Shown piece by piece: positions 8,070-16,300 of a DNA stretch of 64,000 nt. The notes below the pieces were generated by a model. The model had not been told where the DNA came from. It ran no database searches and was given only the letters and a program-made list of their open reading frames with translations. Numbering within the stretch: the first letter of the stretch is position 1; each line of letters begins with the position of its first letter. The DNA comes from Scandinavium ludwigii_A (lineage in GTDB: Bacteria > Pseudomonadota > Gammaproteobacteria > Enterobacterales > Enterobacteriaceae), in assembly GCA_050516505.1 (NCBI GenBank), contig CP191518.1, positions 1,240,001 to 1,304,000 of the forward strand, given 5' to 3'. The translations under genes were made by a program, and so were the position numbers.

Positions 8070-9035
8070 ATGACAAAGTTTGCGTTAACGGGGGATGTCG
8101 GCGGGACCAATGCCCGACTGGCACTGTGTAATCTTGCCAATGGCGAGATTACACAAGCGAAAACCTATTCCGGGCTGGATTATCCAAGCCTTGAAGCGGT
8201 TGTACGGGTTTACCTTGATGAACAAAAGGTTGACGTAAAAGAAGGCTGCATCGCGATAGCCTGTCCGATTACCGGTGACTGGGTGGCAATGACCAACCAC
8301 ACCTGGGCGTTCTCCATCGAAGAGATGAAGAACAATCTGGGCTTTTCGCATCTGGAAATTATTAACGACTTTACTGCGGTTTCCATGGCGATTCCGATGC
8401 TGAAAAAAGAGCATCTGATTCAGTTCGGCGGTAAAGAGCCGGTGGAAGGTAAACCGATAGCCGTGTACGGCGCGGGCACCGGTTTGGGCGTCGCGCACCT
8501 GGTTCACGTGGACAAACGCTGGGTGAGCCTGCCGGGCGAAGGCGGCCACGTCGACTACGCGCCGAACAGCGAAGAAGAGGGCATTATTCTGGAAGAACTG
8601 CGCGCCGAGCTGGGGCATGTTTCCGCCGAGCGCGTGCTGTCTGGCCCTGGGTTGGTGTATCTCTACCGTGCGATTGTTAAATCTGACGGTCGTTTGCCTG
8701 AAAATCTTCAGCCAAAAGACGTCACCGAACGCGCGCTGGATGATTCCTGCACCGACTGTCGCCGTGCACTGTCGCTGTTCTGTGTGATCCTCGGTCGCTT
8801 TGGCGGCAACCTGGCGTTGACGCTCGGTACCTTTGGCGGCGTGTACATCGCCGGGGGGATCGTGCCGCGCTTCCTCGAATTCTTTAAATCGTCCGGTTTC
8901 CGTGGTGGGTTTGAAGACAAAGGGCGTTTCAAATCCTACGTGCAGGACATCCCGGTGTTCCTGATTGTGCACGATAATCCAGGCCTGATTGGCTCCGGAG
9001 CGCATCTGCGCCAGTCTCTTGGGCAAATTCTCTGA
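8070..9035 (+). CDS. glk: Glucokinase
   Basis: A 321-residue cytosolic ATP-dependent glucokinase that phosphorylates free glucose to glucose 6-phosphate. It begins with the phosphate-binding loop TGDVGGTNARLAL. Sugar-binding residues are seen in NDFTAVS (near residue 100) and LPGEGGHVDYAP (near 160), and the second nucleotide-binding stretch is YIAGGIVPRF (near 260). Length equals E. coli Glk. In K-12 a fry/ypdC block lies between glk and ypdB; here the two genes face each other across one terminator. Confidence 0.97.
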   Translation: MTKFALTGDVGGTNARLALCNLANGEITQAKTYSGLDYPSLEAVVRVYLDEQKVDVKEGCIAIACPITGDWVAMTNHTWAFSIEEMKNNLGFSHLEIINDFTAVSMAIPMLKKEHLIQFGGKEPVEGKPIAVYGAGTGLGVAHLVHVDKRWVSLPGEGGHVDYAPNSEEEGIILEELRAELGHVSAERVLSGPGLVYLYRAIVKSDGRLPENLQPKDVTERALDDSCTDCRRALSLFCVILGRFGGNLALTLGTFGGVYIAGGIVPRFLEFFKSSGFRGGFEDKGRFKSYVQDIPVFLIVHDNPGLIGSGAHLRQSLGQIL

Positions 9036-9053
9036 GTGGATTTCCCTGACATG

Positions 9054-9078
9054 AAAAAGGCGCCGATGGCGCCTTTTT
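9054..9078. terminator. Bidirectional terminator between glk and ypdB
   Basis: Perfect hairpin AAAAAGGCGCC-GAT-GGCGCCTTTTT, usable from both strands. Confidence 0.9.
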
Positions 9079-9812
9079 TACAGATTCATCAGCTGGCGAA
9101 ACTCTTTCACCTTGCTGCGGCTGACCGGCACCTGAAAATCGAGATCGCGTAATCTGAGAATGTAGGTGTTATTAAACCACGGCTCGATTTCTCGAATTTT
9201 ATTCAGATTAACGCAGTACGAGCGATGACAGCGAAAGAAGTGTGCCGCCGGAAGCTTGCTGCAAAACTCGGTAATGTTCATCGGCATCACCCACGACTCA
9301 CGCCGGGTATACACGAAGGTCATTTTCTCGTGCGCTTCGGCGTAGTAGATATCGTGGATTGAGGTCACGAAAATCTTATCATCGCGGATCAGGTTGATGG
9401 TGTCGTTTTCCCGCGGAGGGCTCGCCGCGTTGTTATTGCTCCCGGACTGCTGCTGCCAGCTGTTTTCCAGCTTTTGCAGCATCGTGACGATGCGCGATTC
9501 TTGATACGGCTTGAGAATGTAGTCGAAGGCTTCCAGTTCAAAGGCTTCAACCGCATGCTCTTTCCACGCGGTGATAAACACGATGAAAGGCTTATGGGCG
9601 AACTGGCTGATGTTCTGCGCTAGCAGTACGCCGTCCAGCGAGGGAATATTGATGTCGAGAAAAATAGCATCGACCTTGTTGTGCTGCAAAAATTTCAGCA
9701 CGTCCAGTCCATCATCAAATGTGCCGACAATCTCCATCTGGCTGTGTTCTTTAATCAGCCAGGTCAGCTCCTGCTGAGCAAGCACTTCATCTTCAACAAT
9801 GATGACTTTCAT
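9078..9812 (-). CDS. ypdB: LytTR response regulator YpdB (PyrR)
   Basis: A 244-residue response regulator, partner of YpdA in the extracellular-pyruvate two-component system; in E. coli it activates the pyruvate transporter gene yhjX (btsT is under the sister BtsSR system). The receiver domain (1-120) has acidic residues VEDE near residue 8, phospho-acceptor Asp53 in AIFLDINIP, and Lys in ILKPYQE. A Gln/Asn-rich linker leads to a LytTR DNA-binding domain (140-244) with HFFRCHRSYCVNL. It begins 9 bp after ypdA ends, so the two form one operon. Confidence 0.95.
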   Translation of the reverse strand: MKVIIVEDEVLAQQELTWLIKEHSQMEIVGTFDDGLDVLKFLQHNKVDAIFLDINIPSLDGVLLAQNISQFAHKPFIVFITAWKEHAVEAFELEAFDYILKPYQESRIVTMLQKLENSWQQQSGSNNNAASPPRENDTINLIRDDKIFVTSIHDIYYAEAHEKMTFVYTRRESWVMPMNITEFCSKLPAAHFFRCHRSYCVNLNKIREIEPWFNNTYILRLRDLDFQVPVSRSKVKEFRQLMNL

Positions 9813-9821
9813 ATTACGTCC

Positions 9822-11519
9822 TTATGACAGCAGACTTGCAGTTGAGGGGGACGACGCGCGCTGGTTTGGTACATAAAACGCAATCTCGGTACCCGGCTCA
9901 AGACGGCGAATATGCAACCCTTCACCGTACAACAGCGTCACGCGATGATGCACATTGAGCAGGCCAATTTTATTGCCTGGCATCTCGTTCGCCTCGACGC
10001 GGGCAATCACCGCCGGGTCGATGCCGTGCCCGGTATCCCGCACCCCGATTCGCACGCGGTTCCCGCTCTCACTGATGCTAATGGTCACCACGCCTTTCCC
10101 TTTGCAAGGCTGAATGCCGTGCACAATCGCGTTTTCGACCAGCGGCTGGATAAGCAGGCTTGGGATCATGCAGTTCACTTCATCGTCGATGTCGTAAATG
10201 ACCGTCAGCTTGTCGCCAAAACGCGCCTGTTCGATGGCGATGTAATCCTTAATTTGGTACAGCTCTTTGCGAATATCGATCTGCTCGTCGTCCTTCAACT
10301 CAATGTTATAGCGTAAATAACGCGACAGATTGAAAATCAGCTGCCGGGCGGTGTCTGGATTAAGGCGAATCGACGACGAAATGGCGTTCAGCGCGTTAAA
10401 CAGGAAATGAGGATTAATTTTACTTTGCAGCGCCCGGAGCTCTGCCTTATTTGCCATTTCACGCAATTGCTCTGCGCGGGACACTTCGAGCTGAGTCGAG
10501 ATGATCTGCGACAGGCCCACTGCCATTTCCTGAAGCGAGGACGTTATCTGGTGCGCAGGGCGGTAATAGATTTTTAGCGTGCCGGTGACAATGCCTTTCT
10601 CCCACAGCGGGATAATCATAATCGAATGGATTTCCGGCGTGCGGTAGGCCACGTCATCGTTGCGGATAATGATTTTTCCGTCGCTCAGCGCCTGGCGGGT
10701 TCGTGGGCTTATCCCCAAATCATTCTTTTTGTAATTGGTTTCGCCAAGGCCGACGTAGGCCAGGACTTTTTCGTTATCGGTAATCGCTACCGCGTCGGCG
10801 TCAATATCCCGGCGAATGATGTCGCAGACCTGACGCAGGGATTCGCTATTCACGTTACGAAACAGCGGAAGTGTTTTGTTGGCTATCTCCAGGGCGAGCT
10901 TGGCCTGTCTCGCCGCGATGGCCTCTTTTTCCCCTTCAACGCTGCGCACCAGCAATACGATAAAACCGATACACACGGTGCCGAGGATCATCGGCACGCC
11001 AATTTTGGAGACGATGTCGAAGCCCAGTTCCATCGTTGGCGCCCAGACGACGACGAGGATCATGGTCAGCGTTTCGCACAGCATCCCGGCGAGGATCCCG
11101 ACGCGCCAGTGCTGCGCCTTCGGAACTTTGCAGTGGATCCAGCCGGAGAGCAGCCCGGCGATAATACTGGTGATAAAGCATGGCACCGCAGTGACGCCGC
11201 CAATGTCGATCAGATAGCGGTGCGTTCCGGCGATAAGCCCGGTAATGGCGCCGACCCATGGGCCAAACAGAATACCGCCGGACATCACCGCAATGACGCG
11301 AACGTTCACCAGCGAGCCTTCCACATGCACGCCAGACCAGGTGCTGAACAACGCGAACAGCGAGAAAATGGCGGTGACGGCGAGCAGCTCCTTCGGCGTA
11401 TGCGCAGATTTATGCAGCAGCTCGCGGAACAGTCGGATGCGGATAAGGAAAAACAGGCAAATCAGCATCAAGGCGGCCCTATCAAATACCGCCAGCAGCA
11501 TATTAAAGATTTCGTGCAT
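9822..11519 (-). CDS. ypdA: Pyruvate-sensing histidine kinase YpdA (PyrS)
   Basis: A 565-residue membrane histidine kinase. Residues 1-210 form a 5TM-LYT sensor with several hydrophobic helices (GGILFGPWVGAITG); a GAF-like domain follows (about 230-365). The LytS-type kinase end has the phospho-accepting His in INPHFLFNALNA (near 385) and the ATP-binding Asn and Gly boxes PLVENAIVHG and DTGHGIDP. The start MHEIFNMLLAVF at 11519 matches E. coli YpdA in sequence and length; an in-frame 21-residue upstream extension is not part of the family. It senses pyruvate in the E. coli work. Confidence 0.95.
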   Translation of the reverse strand: MHEIFNMLLAVFDRAALMLICLFFLIRIRLFRELLHKSAHTPKELLAVTAIFSLFALFSTWSGVHVEGSLVNVRVIAVMSGGILFGPWVGAITGLIAGTHRYLIDIGGVTAVPCFITSIIAGLLSGWIHCKVPKAQHWRVGILAGMLCETLTMILVVVWAPTMELGFDIVSKIGVPMILGTVCIGFIVLLVRSVEGEKEAIAARQAKLALEIANKTLPLFRNVNSESLRQVCDIIRRDIDADAVAITDNEKVLAYVGLGETNYKKNDLGISPRTRQALSDGKIIIRNDDVAYRTPEIHSIMIIPLWEKGIVTGTLKIYYRPAHQITSSLQEMAVGLSQIISTQLEVSRAEQLREMANKAELRALQSKINPHFLFNALNAISSSIRLNPDTARQLIFNLSRYLRYNIELKDDEQIDIRKELYQIKDYIAIEQARFGDKLTVIYDIDDEVNCMIPSLLIQPLVENAIVHGIQPCKGKGVVTISISESGNRVRIGVRDTGHGIDPAVIARVEANEMPGNKIGLLNVHHRVTLLYGEGLHIRRLEPGTEIAFYVPNQRASSPSTASLLS

Positions 11520-11904
11520 GTGTGCGCCGTATGTATCATTGAAAGTAATATGATAAAAAACCTGGCGGGGGATAGCCAGCAAACACGCGGATTAGAGAAC
11601 AGGGAAAAACCATCAGTTTAAAAGGGGATTACTTTTACGGTCCCGCCACAGGGGAAATACGTGGAACGCGCGCGCTTTGAGGTAAACCAATTGATATCGC
11701 TGTGTAAATGACATTTTGCTGTAAAGCCGATATCAGGCAGCGAGTAGTGCCTCTTATCGGGCATTACTTCCTCATTTTGCCTGTACGAATTATTTTTCCT
11801 CACCCCTCTCGACAGCAGGAAAAAATTCGGGTTATTTTCAATCATGCCACACAGGTGGCAGCGTCGCTCGGACGGTCCGGGCGCTCACGTTATCCGAGGA
11901 ATTT
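11520..11904. other. Divergent intergenic region, ypdA / alaC
   Basis: These 385 bp hold the promoters and leaders of both divergent genes. A GAGGA ribosome-binding site precedes alaC. I find no convincing gene, terminator or known operator here; short open frames on both strands lack family likeness. Confidence 0.5.
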
Positions 11905-13143
11905 ATGGCTGACTTCAGTCCTGAACGTCGTTTCACCCGTATCGACAGGCTCCCCCCCTACGTATTCAATATCACTGCTGAGCTGAAAATGGCTGCGCGT
12001 CGGCGCGGCGAAGACATAATCGACTTCAGTATGGGTAACCCTGATGGCGCTACGCCGCCGCATATCGTAGAAAAACTCTGTACCGTGGCTCAGCGCCCGG
12101 ACACTCACGGATATTCCACATCTCGCGGGATCCCACGTCTGCGCCGGGCGATTTCACGCTGGTATAAAGACCGTTACGACGTAGACATTGACCCCGAAAG
12201 CGAGGCCATCGTCACCATCGGTTCAAAAGAGGGGCTGGCACACCTGATGTTGGCGACGCTGGATCATGGTGATACCGTGCTGGTGCCGAACCCGAGCTAT
12301 CCGATTCATATTTATGGCGCGGTGATTGCCGGGGCGCAGGTGCGTTCCGTGCCGCTGGTGGAAGGCGTCGATTTCTTTAACGAACTTGAACGCGCCATTC
12401 GCGAAAGCTATCCGAAGCCGAAGATGATGATCCTCGGCTTCCCGTCGAACCCGACCGCGCAATGCGTTGAGCTGGATTTCTTCGAGAAAGTGGTGGCGTT
12501 GGCGAAGCGCTACAACGTGCTGGTGGTGCATGATTTAGCCTACGCCGATATCGTCTACGACGGCTGGAAAGCGCCATCAATTATGGAAGTCCCGGGCGCA
12601 CGTGATGTCGCCGTGGAGTTCTTCACGCTGTCAAAAAGCTACAACATGGCTGGCTGGCGCATTGGTTTCATGGTCGGCAACAAAGAACTGGTTAACGCGC
12701 TGGCCCGTATCAAAAGCTATCACGATTACGGTACTTTCACACCGCTGCAGGTGGCAGCCATTGCTGCGCTGGAAGGCGATCAGCAGTGCGTGCTGGATAT
12801 TGCCGAGCAGTATCGTCGCCGTCGTGACGTGCTGGTAAAAGGGCTGCATGAAGCCGGATGGATGGTTGAGATGCCTAAGGCGTCGATGTACGTCTGGGCG
12901 AAAATTCCGGAACACTACGCTGCAATGGGCTCGCTGGAGTTTGCGAAAAAGATGCTGCAGGACGCGAAAGTCTGCGTATCACCGGGGATTGGTTTCGGCG
13001 ACTACGGCGACACGCACGTGCGTTTTGCGCTGATTGAAAACCGGGACCGCATCCGCCAGGCCGTTCGCGGGATTAAAGCCATGTTCCGCGCCGACGGTCT
13101 GCTGCCAGTTTCAAGCAAATCTACTACGGAAAGTACCGAGTAA
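11905..13143 (+). CDS. alaC: Alanine transaminase AlaC
   Basis: A 412-residue fold-type I PLP aminotransferase of the cytosol that makes L-alanine from pyruvate with glutamate as amino donor. Class I/II motifs are present: IDFSMGNPDG near residue 40, the substrate-binding NPTAQ in GFPSNPTAQ near 183, and the PLP-forming Lys in TLSKSYNMAGWRIGF near 242, followed by the conserved Arg. It is nearly identical to E. coli AlaC (YfdZ) over its whole length. Divergent from the pyruvate-sensing ypdAB operon. Confidence 0.96.
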   Translation: MADFSPERRFTRIDRLPPYVFNITAELKMAARRRGEDIIDFSMGNPDGATPPHIVEKLCTVAQRPDTHGYSTSRGIPRLRRAISRWYKDRYDVDIDPESEAIVTIGSKEGLAHLMLATLDHGDTVLVPNPSYPIHIYGAVIAGAQVRSVPLVEGVDFFNELERAIRESYPKPKMMILGFPSNPTAQCVELDFFEKVVALAKRYNVLVVHDLAYADIVYDGWKAPSIMEVPGARDVAVEFFTLSKSYNMAGWRIGFMVGNKELVNALARIKSYHDYGTFTPLQVAAIAALEGDQQCVLDIAEQYRRRRDVLVKGLHEAGWMVEMPKASMYVWAKIPEHYAAMGSLEFAKKMLQDAKVCVSPGIGFGDYGDTHVRFALIENRDRIRQAVRGIKAMFRADGLLPVSSKSTTESTE

Positions 13144-13171
13144 CTCTCCGGTCTTCATCCTTTAGAAATGC

Positions 13172-13201
13172 AAACAGGAGCCATTTGGCTCCTGTTTTTT
13201 T
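13172..13201 (+). terminator. Terminator of alaC
   Basis: AAACAGGAGCC-ATTT-GGCTCCTGTTTTTTT: an 8-bp stem followed by a T run just after the alaC stop. An A stretch on the other side may let it serve ypdK too. Confidence 0.85.
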
Positions 13202-13213
13202 GCATGCTCAGGG

Positions 13214-13285
13214 TTAAACCATTAGGGCGAAAGTGCCAGCCCAGACGATGACCATAAAGGAGATGCCCATAATAAAATATTTCAC
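13214..13285 (-). CDS. ypdK: Small membrane protein YpdK (23 residues)
   Basis: A 24-codon frame on the minus strand encodes a 23-residue, almost wholly hydrophobic peptide beginning MKYFIMGISFM and ending AGTFALMV, differing from E. coli YpdK at only a couple of positions. It starts with GTG, preceded by GGAG about nine bases upstream. One transmembrane helix fills the protein; function is unknown. As in E. coli it lies just beyond alaC, convergent with it. Its conservation at this length argues that it is translated. Confidence 0.88.
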   Translation of the reverse strand: MKYFIMGISFMVIVWAGTFALMV

Positions 13286-13724
13286 GTCACATCACTCCGC
13301 GTATAACTCGATACGCCCAAATGAAAACAATCCTGACTGAGTATAGAGAGCTGACACCGCCTCGAATAAAAATGGGATTTGTCCCTTTTTACCCTTCGGC
13401 ACCACCTCAAAATTCTGTGCTTCAAGTGCTCCAGACGGCGCTAATGTACGCTTAAAAAAGTAGGGTGACAAGCCTGATTTTTTTATTAATTTTTAGTTAC
13501 TTACGAGTGTCGTGAAACGGAGACACAATGATTTCAGTATGCAATAAATGCCCGAACGGCGACGGTAAAATGGTTGCCGAATGAGGCAGTAGTACCGCAT
13601 TGAAATTATAGGGATTTTACGAGGTGAACCCTCAAGTGGCGGCGGAGCGCAGCCACTACGTGAGGAATTCGGGGTTAGCGTGATGTCATACACAACATCT
13701 TTTGAGGGGGGTCAGGCAGGATGT
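13286..13724. other. Gene-poor stretch between ypdK and the barrel gene
   Basis: 439 bp with no supported gene. It holds the upstream region of ypdK and, towards the right, a branched inverted repeat (listed separately) just beyond the barrel gene's stop. Base composition looks more AT-rich than in the flanking conserved genes. Confidence 0.5.
13630..13665. repeat. Inverted repeat downstream of the barrel gene
   Basis: Two nested arms pair: CCTCA with TGAGG (5 bp) and AGTGGC with GCCACT (6 bp), around an 11-nt loop with a three-base bulge on one side. It may end the barrel-gene transcript, but no strong T run follows on the minus strand. Confidence 0.45.
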
Positions 13725-14525
13725 TTAGAATTGATACTTATACGAGAGTTTGATTTTTTTCTCGGCATCATCGATATAGGTATTGTTGTCCTGAACGTAG
13801 GTAAACGCGCTAATAGAGTTGTGCTTGTCGAAGGAGTAGCCCATCCCCACGCCAGCAAAGTAGCCTTTGTAGTTATCCCCATCATCGTTTTTCGAGCCGT
13901 ACGACCCGCCAGCAACGCTCAGTAAGCGCAGGTTGGTTGTCAGAGGCTTGATCATAAAGACACCCAGATACCCGCTGCTACCTGAAGAATCTACTAAACC
14001 GAAGCCGTTTTCTTCAGAAGGATCACCGTTAAAGCCAGACTCCGAGCAAGCTCTGTGCTTATCTTTATCGCAGCCAAAGGTATCACCTGTGTTGTAAGAG
14101 TACCCTGCCATTGGGAAAAACTGGAAACCGGCAGGTTCAAAACCAAAAAAGCTCAGGGGAAGAAACGTCCCGAGAGAATAGTTGGTTTGTGAGGCACCAT
14201 TGGGAAATTCATTCTTGCCAAAGTTGAAGTTGAAAATACCGATTGGGAAAAGCCATGAACCCCCGACACGCCACTCAGAGGCATCGCTGTTGATCTTAAC
14301 GTTGATTTTTCGCGCTTCGTCCAGTGCCAGCGAGCCTGAAAATTGCACATCACTGTCATTCATGTCGTAGTTATCCGACCACGCAACGCCCACTTTGGTG
14401 GTGACTTTCGTCGGGTCATCATCTGATTTTTCTTTGTTAGTTTTGACGACGCCAGATTGCGCTAAAGCGAGAGCCGGGAGGAGTCCCAGAGAGAAGAGGA
14501 ACAATGAACGTGTTCTACTATGCAT
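13725..14525 (-). CDS. Predicted outer-membrane beta-barrel protein, unrecognised
   Basis: A 266-residue protein I cannot assign to a named family. Residues 1-22 form a signal peptide ending LALAQ. The mature part has alternating polar/aromatic strands (FNFNFGKNEF, YKGYFAGVGMGYSF) and ends KLSYKYQF, the C-terminal Phe typical of proteins inserted by the Bam complex. One loop holds two Cys (CDKDKHRAC) that could form a disulfide. The start at 14525 gives a proper signal peptide, although its ribosome site is weak; a longer frame (to 14603) would bury it. It lies in the argW-alaC interval, so it may be an acquired gene. Confidence 0.7.
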   Translation of the reverse strand: MHSRTRSLFLFSLGLLPALALAQSGVVKTNKEKSDDDPTKVTTKVGVAWSDNYDMNDSDVQFSGSLALDEARKINVKINSDASEWRVGGSWLFPIGIFNFNFGKNEFPNGASQTNYSLGTFLPLSFFGFEPAGFQFFPMAGYSYNTGDTFGCDKDKHRACSESGFNGDPSEENGFGLVDSSGSSGYLGVFMIKPLTTNLRLLSVAGGSYGSKNDDGDNYKGYFAGVGMGYSFDKHNSISAFTYVQDNNTYIDDAEKKIKLSYKYQF

Positions 14526-14701
14526 GTATGGTCCGAAGTAAATAAAGGGCTGAAAATAAGCGAAAGCCCGCGATCGTACAGTGGATGGGCCGTGTTCTCG
14601 CATATTTAGATTTAAAAATTAGTTTAATTTTGAATTTGCTTGATGGGCTAATGGGAGATGAATTCGTGGCGAAAGGATCCCTGATGTGATTAAAATAATT
14701 G

Positions 14702-15037
14702 ATGAAACAACATTATTTTTATTATGCGATTTTATTCATCACGGCCACCGTCAGTGCCTTTTTGCCCGGCTCGCTGACGGTGTGGGTTATTTCCGTCAAC
14801 GTGCTCACTCTGTTGCTTTATGGCGCGGACAAATTGGCCGCGCGAAAGAATTGGTATCGTGTCCCTGAGTTCACTTTGCTGATTTTCGGTTTGGTGGGTG
14901 GCTGGTTTGGCGCCATTCTGGGGCAGCAAATCTTTCGGCATAAAACACAAAAGCAGCCGTTCAAAACCTATTTTGCCCTTAGCGTGATAGTGAATCTGAT
15001 GGTCGTGATAGCGGGGATGTATTGGGTGATGAGATAA
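14702..15037 (+). CDS. DUF1294 inner-membrane protein
   Basis: A 111-residue hydrophobic protein with about four membrane helices, matching the DUF1294 family by LLLYGADKLAARKNWYRVPE and GGWFGAILGQQIFRHKTQKQPF, the conserved Asp-Lys and Arg/His-Lys-rich loops. Function is unknown. An in-frame TTG precedes the ATG by one codon; the ATG at 14702 is taken as the start. It lies between the barrel gene (divergent) and tRNA-Arg, in an interval with no K-12 counterpart. Confidence 0.78.
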   Translation: MKQHYFYYAILFITATVSAFLPGSLTVWVISVNVLTLLLYGADKLAARKNWYRVPEFTLLIFGLVGGWFGAILGQQIFRHKTQKQPFKTYFALSVIVNLMVVIAGMYWVMR

Positions 15038-15050
15038 GCAGGGGAGCAAA

Positions 15051-15125
15051 TGGTGTCCCCTGCAGGAATCGAACCTGCAACTAGCCCTTAGGAGGGGCTC
15101 GTTATATCCATTTAACTAAGGGGAC
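15051..15125 (-). tRNA. argW: tRNA-Arg (anticodon CCT)
   Basis: Read on the minus strand, a 75-base tRNA with 7-bp acceptor stem GTCCCCT/AGGGGAC, anticodon loop CTCCTAA giving anticodon CCT, T arm GCAGGTTCGATTCCTGC and an encoded CCA end. It differs little from E. coli argW, decodes the rare AGG codon, and sits next to yfdC as there. In E. coli argW is the attachment site of prophage CPS-53; no integrase or prophage gene adjoins it here. Confidence 0.97.
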
Positions 15126-15205
15126 GAAGCGGCACGAGTATAGCGTTTTTTAGCAGGCAGGTTAAGCACATAGCCATCTGACTGCTCAAAGTGTCGCCAT
15201 CGCCC

Positions 15206-16132
15206 TCACTTCTGTTGACGTTTTTCTTGCTCCTGAGCTTTGGCTTTTGCCTCCGCTTTCCGCTTATTGCTCATGTCGTTGCGAATTTGCGCGTGACTCA
15301 TCAGGGCGAAAATAAAGGTGCCCCCGCAAATATTCCCTGCCAGCGTCGGCAGTGCGAAAGGCCAGAAGAAATCATGCCAGTGCAGGGTGCCGCTGAAGAC
15401 CAGATAGAGAATTTCTACGGTGCCGACCACGATGTGCGTGGTGTCGCCCAGCGCAATCAGCCAGGTCATCAGAATAATAACGACAATTTTCGCGGCGCCA
15501 GCGGAGGGGAACATCCATACCATGGTCGCGATAAGCCAGCCGGAAATAATGGCATTGGCGAACATCTCCCCCGGAGTGTTTTTCATGACGTCCATACCGA
15601 TTTTGGTGAAGGCATCGCGTGTCGGCTCATCAAAAATCGGCATGTATTCGAAGGCCCAGGCGGCCACACCGGTGCCGATCAGATTCCCGAGTAATACCAC
15701 GCCCCAGAGACGCATCAGCAGACCGAAATTGCCCATCGTTGGGCTTTGCATGACAGGTAAAACGGCGGTAACAGTATTCTCTGTAAACAGCTGTTGGCGA
15801 GCCATGATCACGATGACAAAGCCGAAGGTATAGCCTAAGTTCTCCAGCAGGAAACCGCCGGGAATACCTTCGAGCTGAACGTGAAAAATCCCTTTTGCCA
15901 GGAGTGAGGCACCCATCGACAGCCCAGCAGCAATCGCCGACCACAGTAGCGCCATGGCATCGCGTTCGAGTTCCTTTTCACCGTCCTGACGAATGTGCTC
16001 GTGGATGGCCATGGCCCGCGAAGGAAGCCGCTGTTCATCGACTTCTATATCCTCGCCCCGTTTTTTTTCATCACTTTCGACTTCCAGTTCTTCGGTATGT
16101 CCGTCAATTTTCTCTTTTTCAATACTGTCCAT
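15206..16132 (-). CDS. yfdC: FNT-family membrane channel YfdC
   Basis: A 308-residue inner-membrane protein of the formate/nitrite transporter (FNT) family; its substrate is unknown. An acidic N-terminal tail (residues 1-50, many Glu/Asp) precedes six helices from about residue 60, with FNT stretches LENLGYTFGFVIVIMARQQLFTE-like near 130 and ANAIISGWLIATMVW near 205. A basic tail (NKRKAEAKAKAQEQ) ends it. Similar to E. coli YfdC in length and in position next to mlaA. Confidence 0.93.
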   Translation of the reverse strand: MDSIEKEKIDGHTEELEVESDEKKRGEDIEVDEQRLPSRAMAIHEHIRQDGEKELERDAMALLWSAIAAGLSMGASLLAKGIFHVQLEGIPGGFLLENLGYTFGFVIVIMARQQLFTENTVTAVLPVMQSPTMGNFGLLMRLWGVVLLGNLIGTGVAAWAFEYMPIFDEPTRDAFTKIGMDVMKNTPGEMFANAIISGWLIATMVWMFPSAGAAKIVVIILMTWLIALGDTTHIVVGTVEILYLVFSGTLHWHDFFWPFALPTLAGNICGGTFIFALMSHAQIRNDMSNKRKAEAKAKAQEQEKRQQK

Positions 16133-16300
16133 CCGGCATTCCCTTCGTCTGATAACACTGGGTAAAGCGTAGCGGGTTTTATTGCCGAACTCCTCGGTCC
16201 TAAGTCCTAATTTTGGTGTTATGCCATGAATAGCAATACGTCTGTTTCAAAATATGTATAAAATCAGTGGAAGCAGTGATTTCTTTACAGGGAGATATTT

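Noticed and set aside
8085..9026. A 313-codon minus-strand open frame
   Set aside because: Exact antisense shadow of glk, with composition unlike a real protein.
10626..11621. A 331-codon plus-strand open frame
   Set aside because: Antisense to ypdA; Asp/His/Gln-rich and without conserved motifs.
13630..13680. Possible integron attC site or transposon end
   Set aside because: The repeat arms do not end in the RYYYAAC / GTTRRRY core sites, and no integrase or transposase gene is near.
15051..15125. Prophage at argW
   Set aside because: No integrase, excisionase or phage gene lies on either side of the tRNA.
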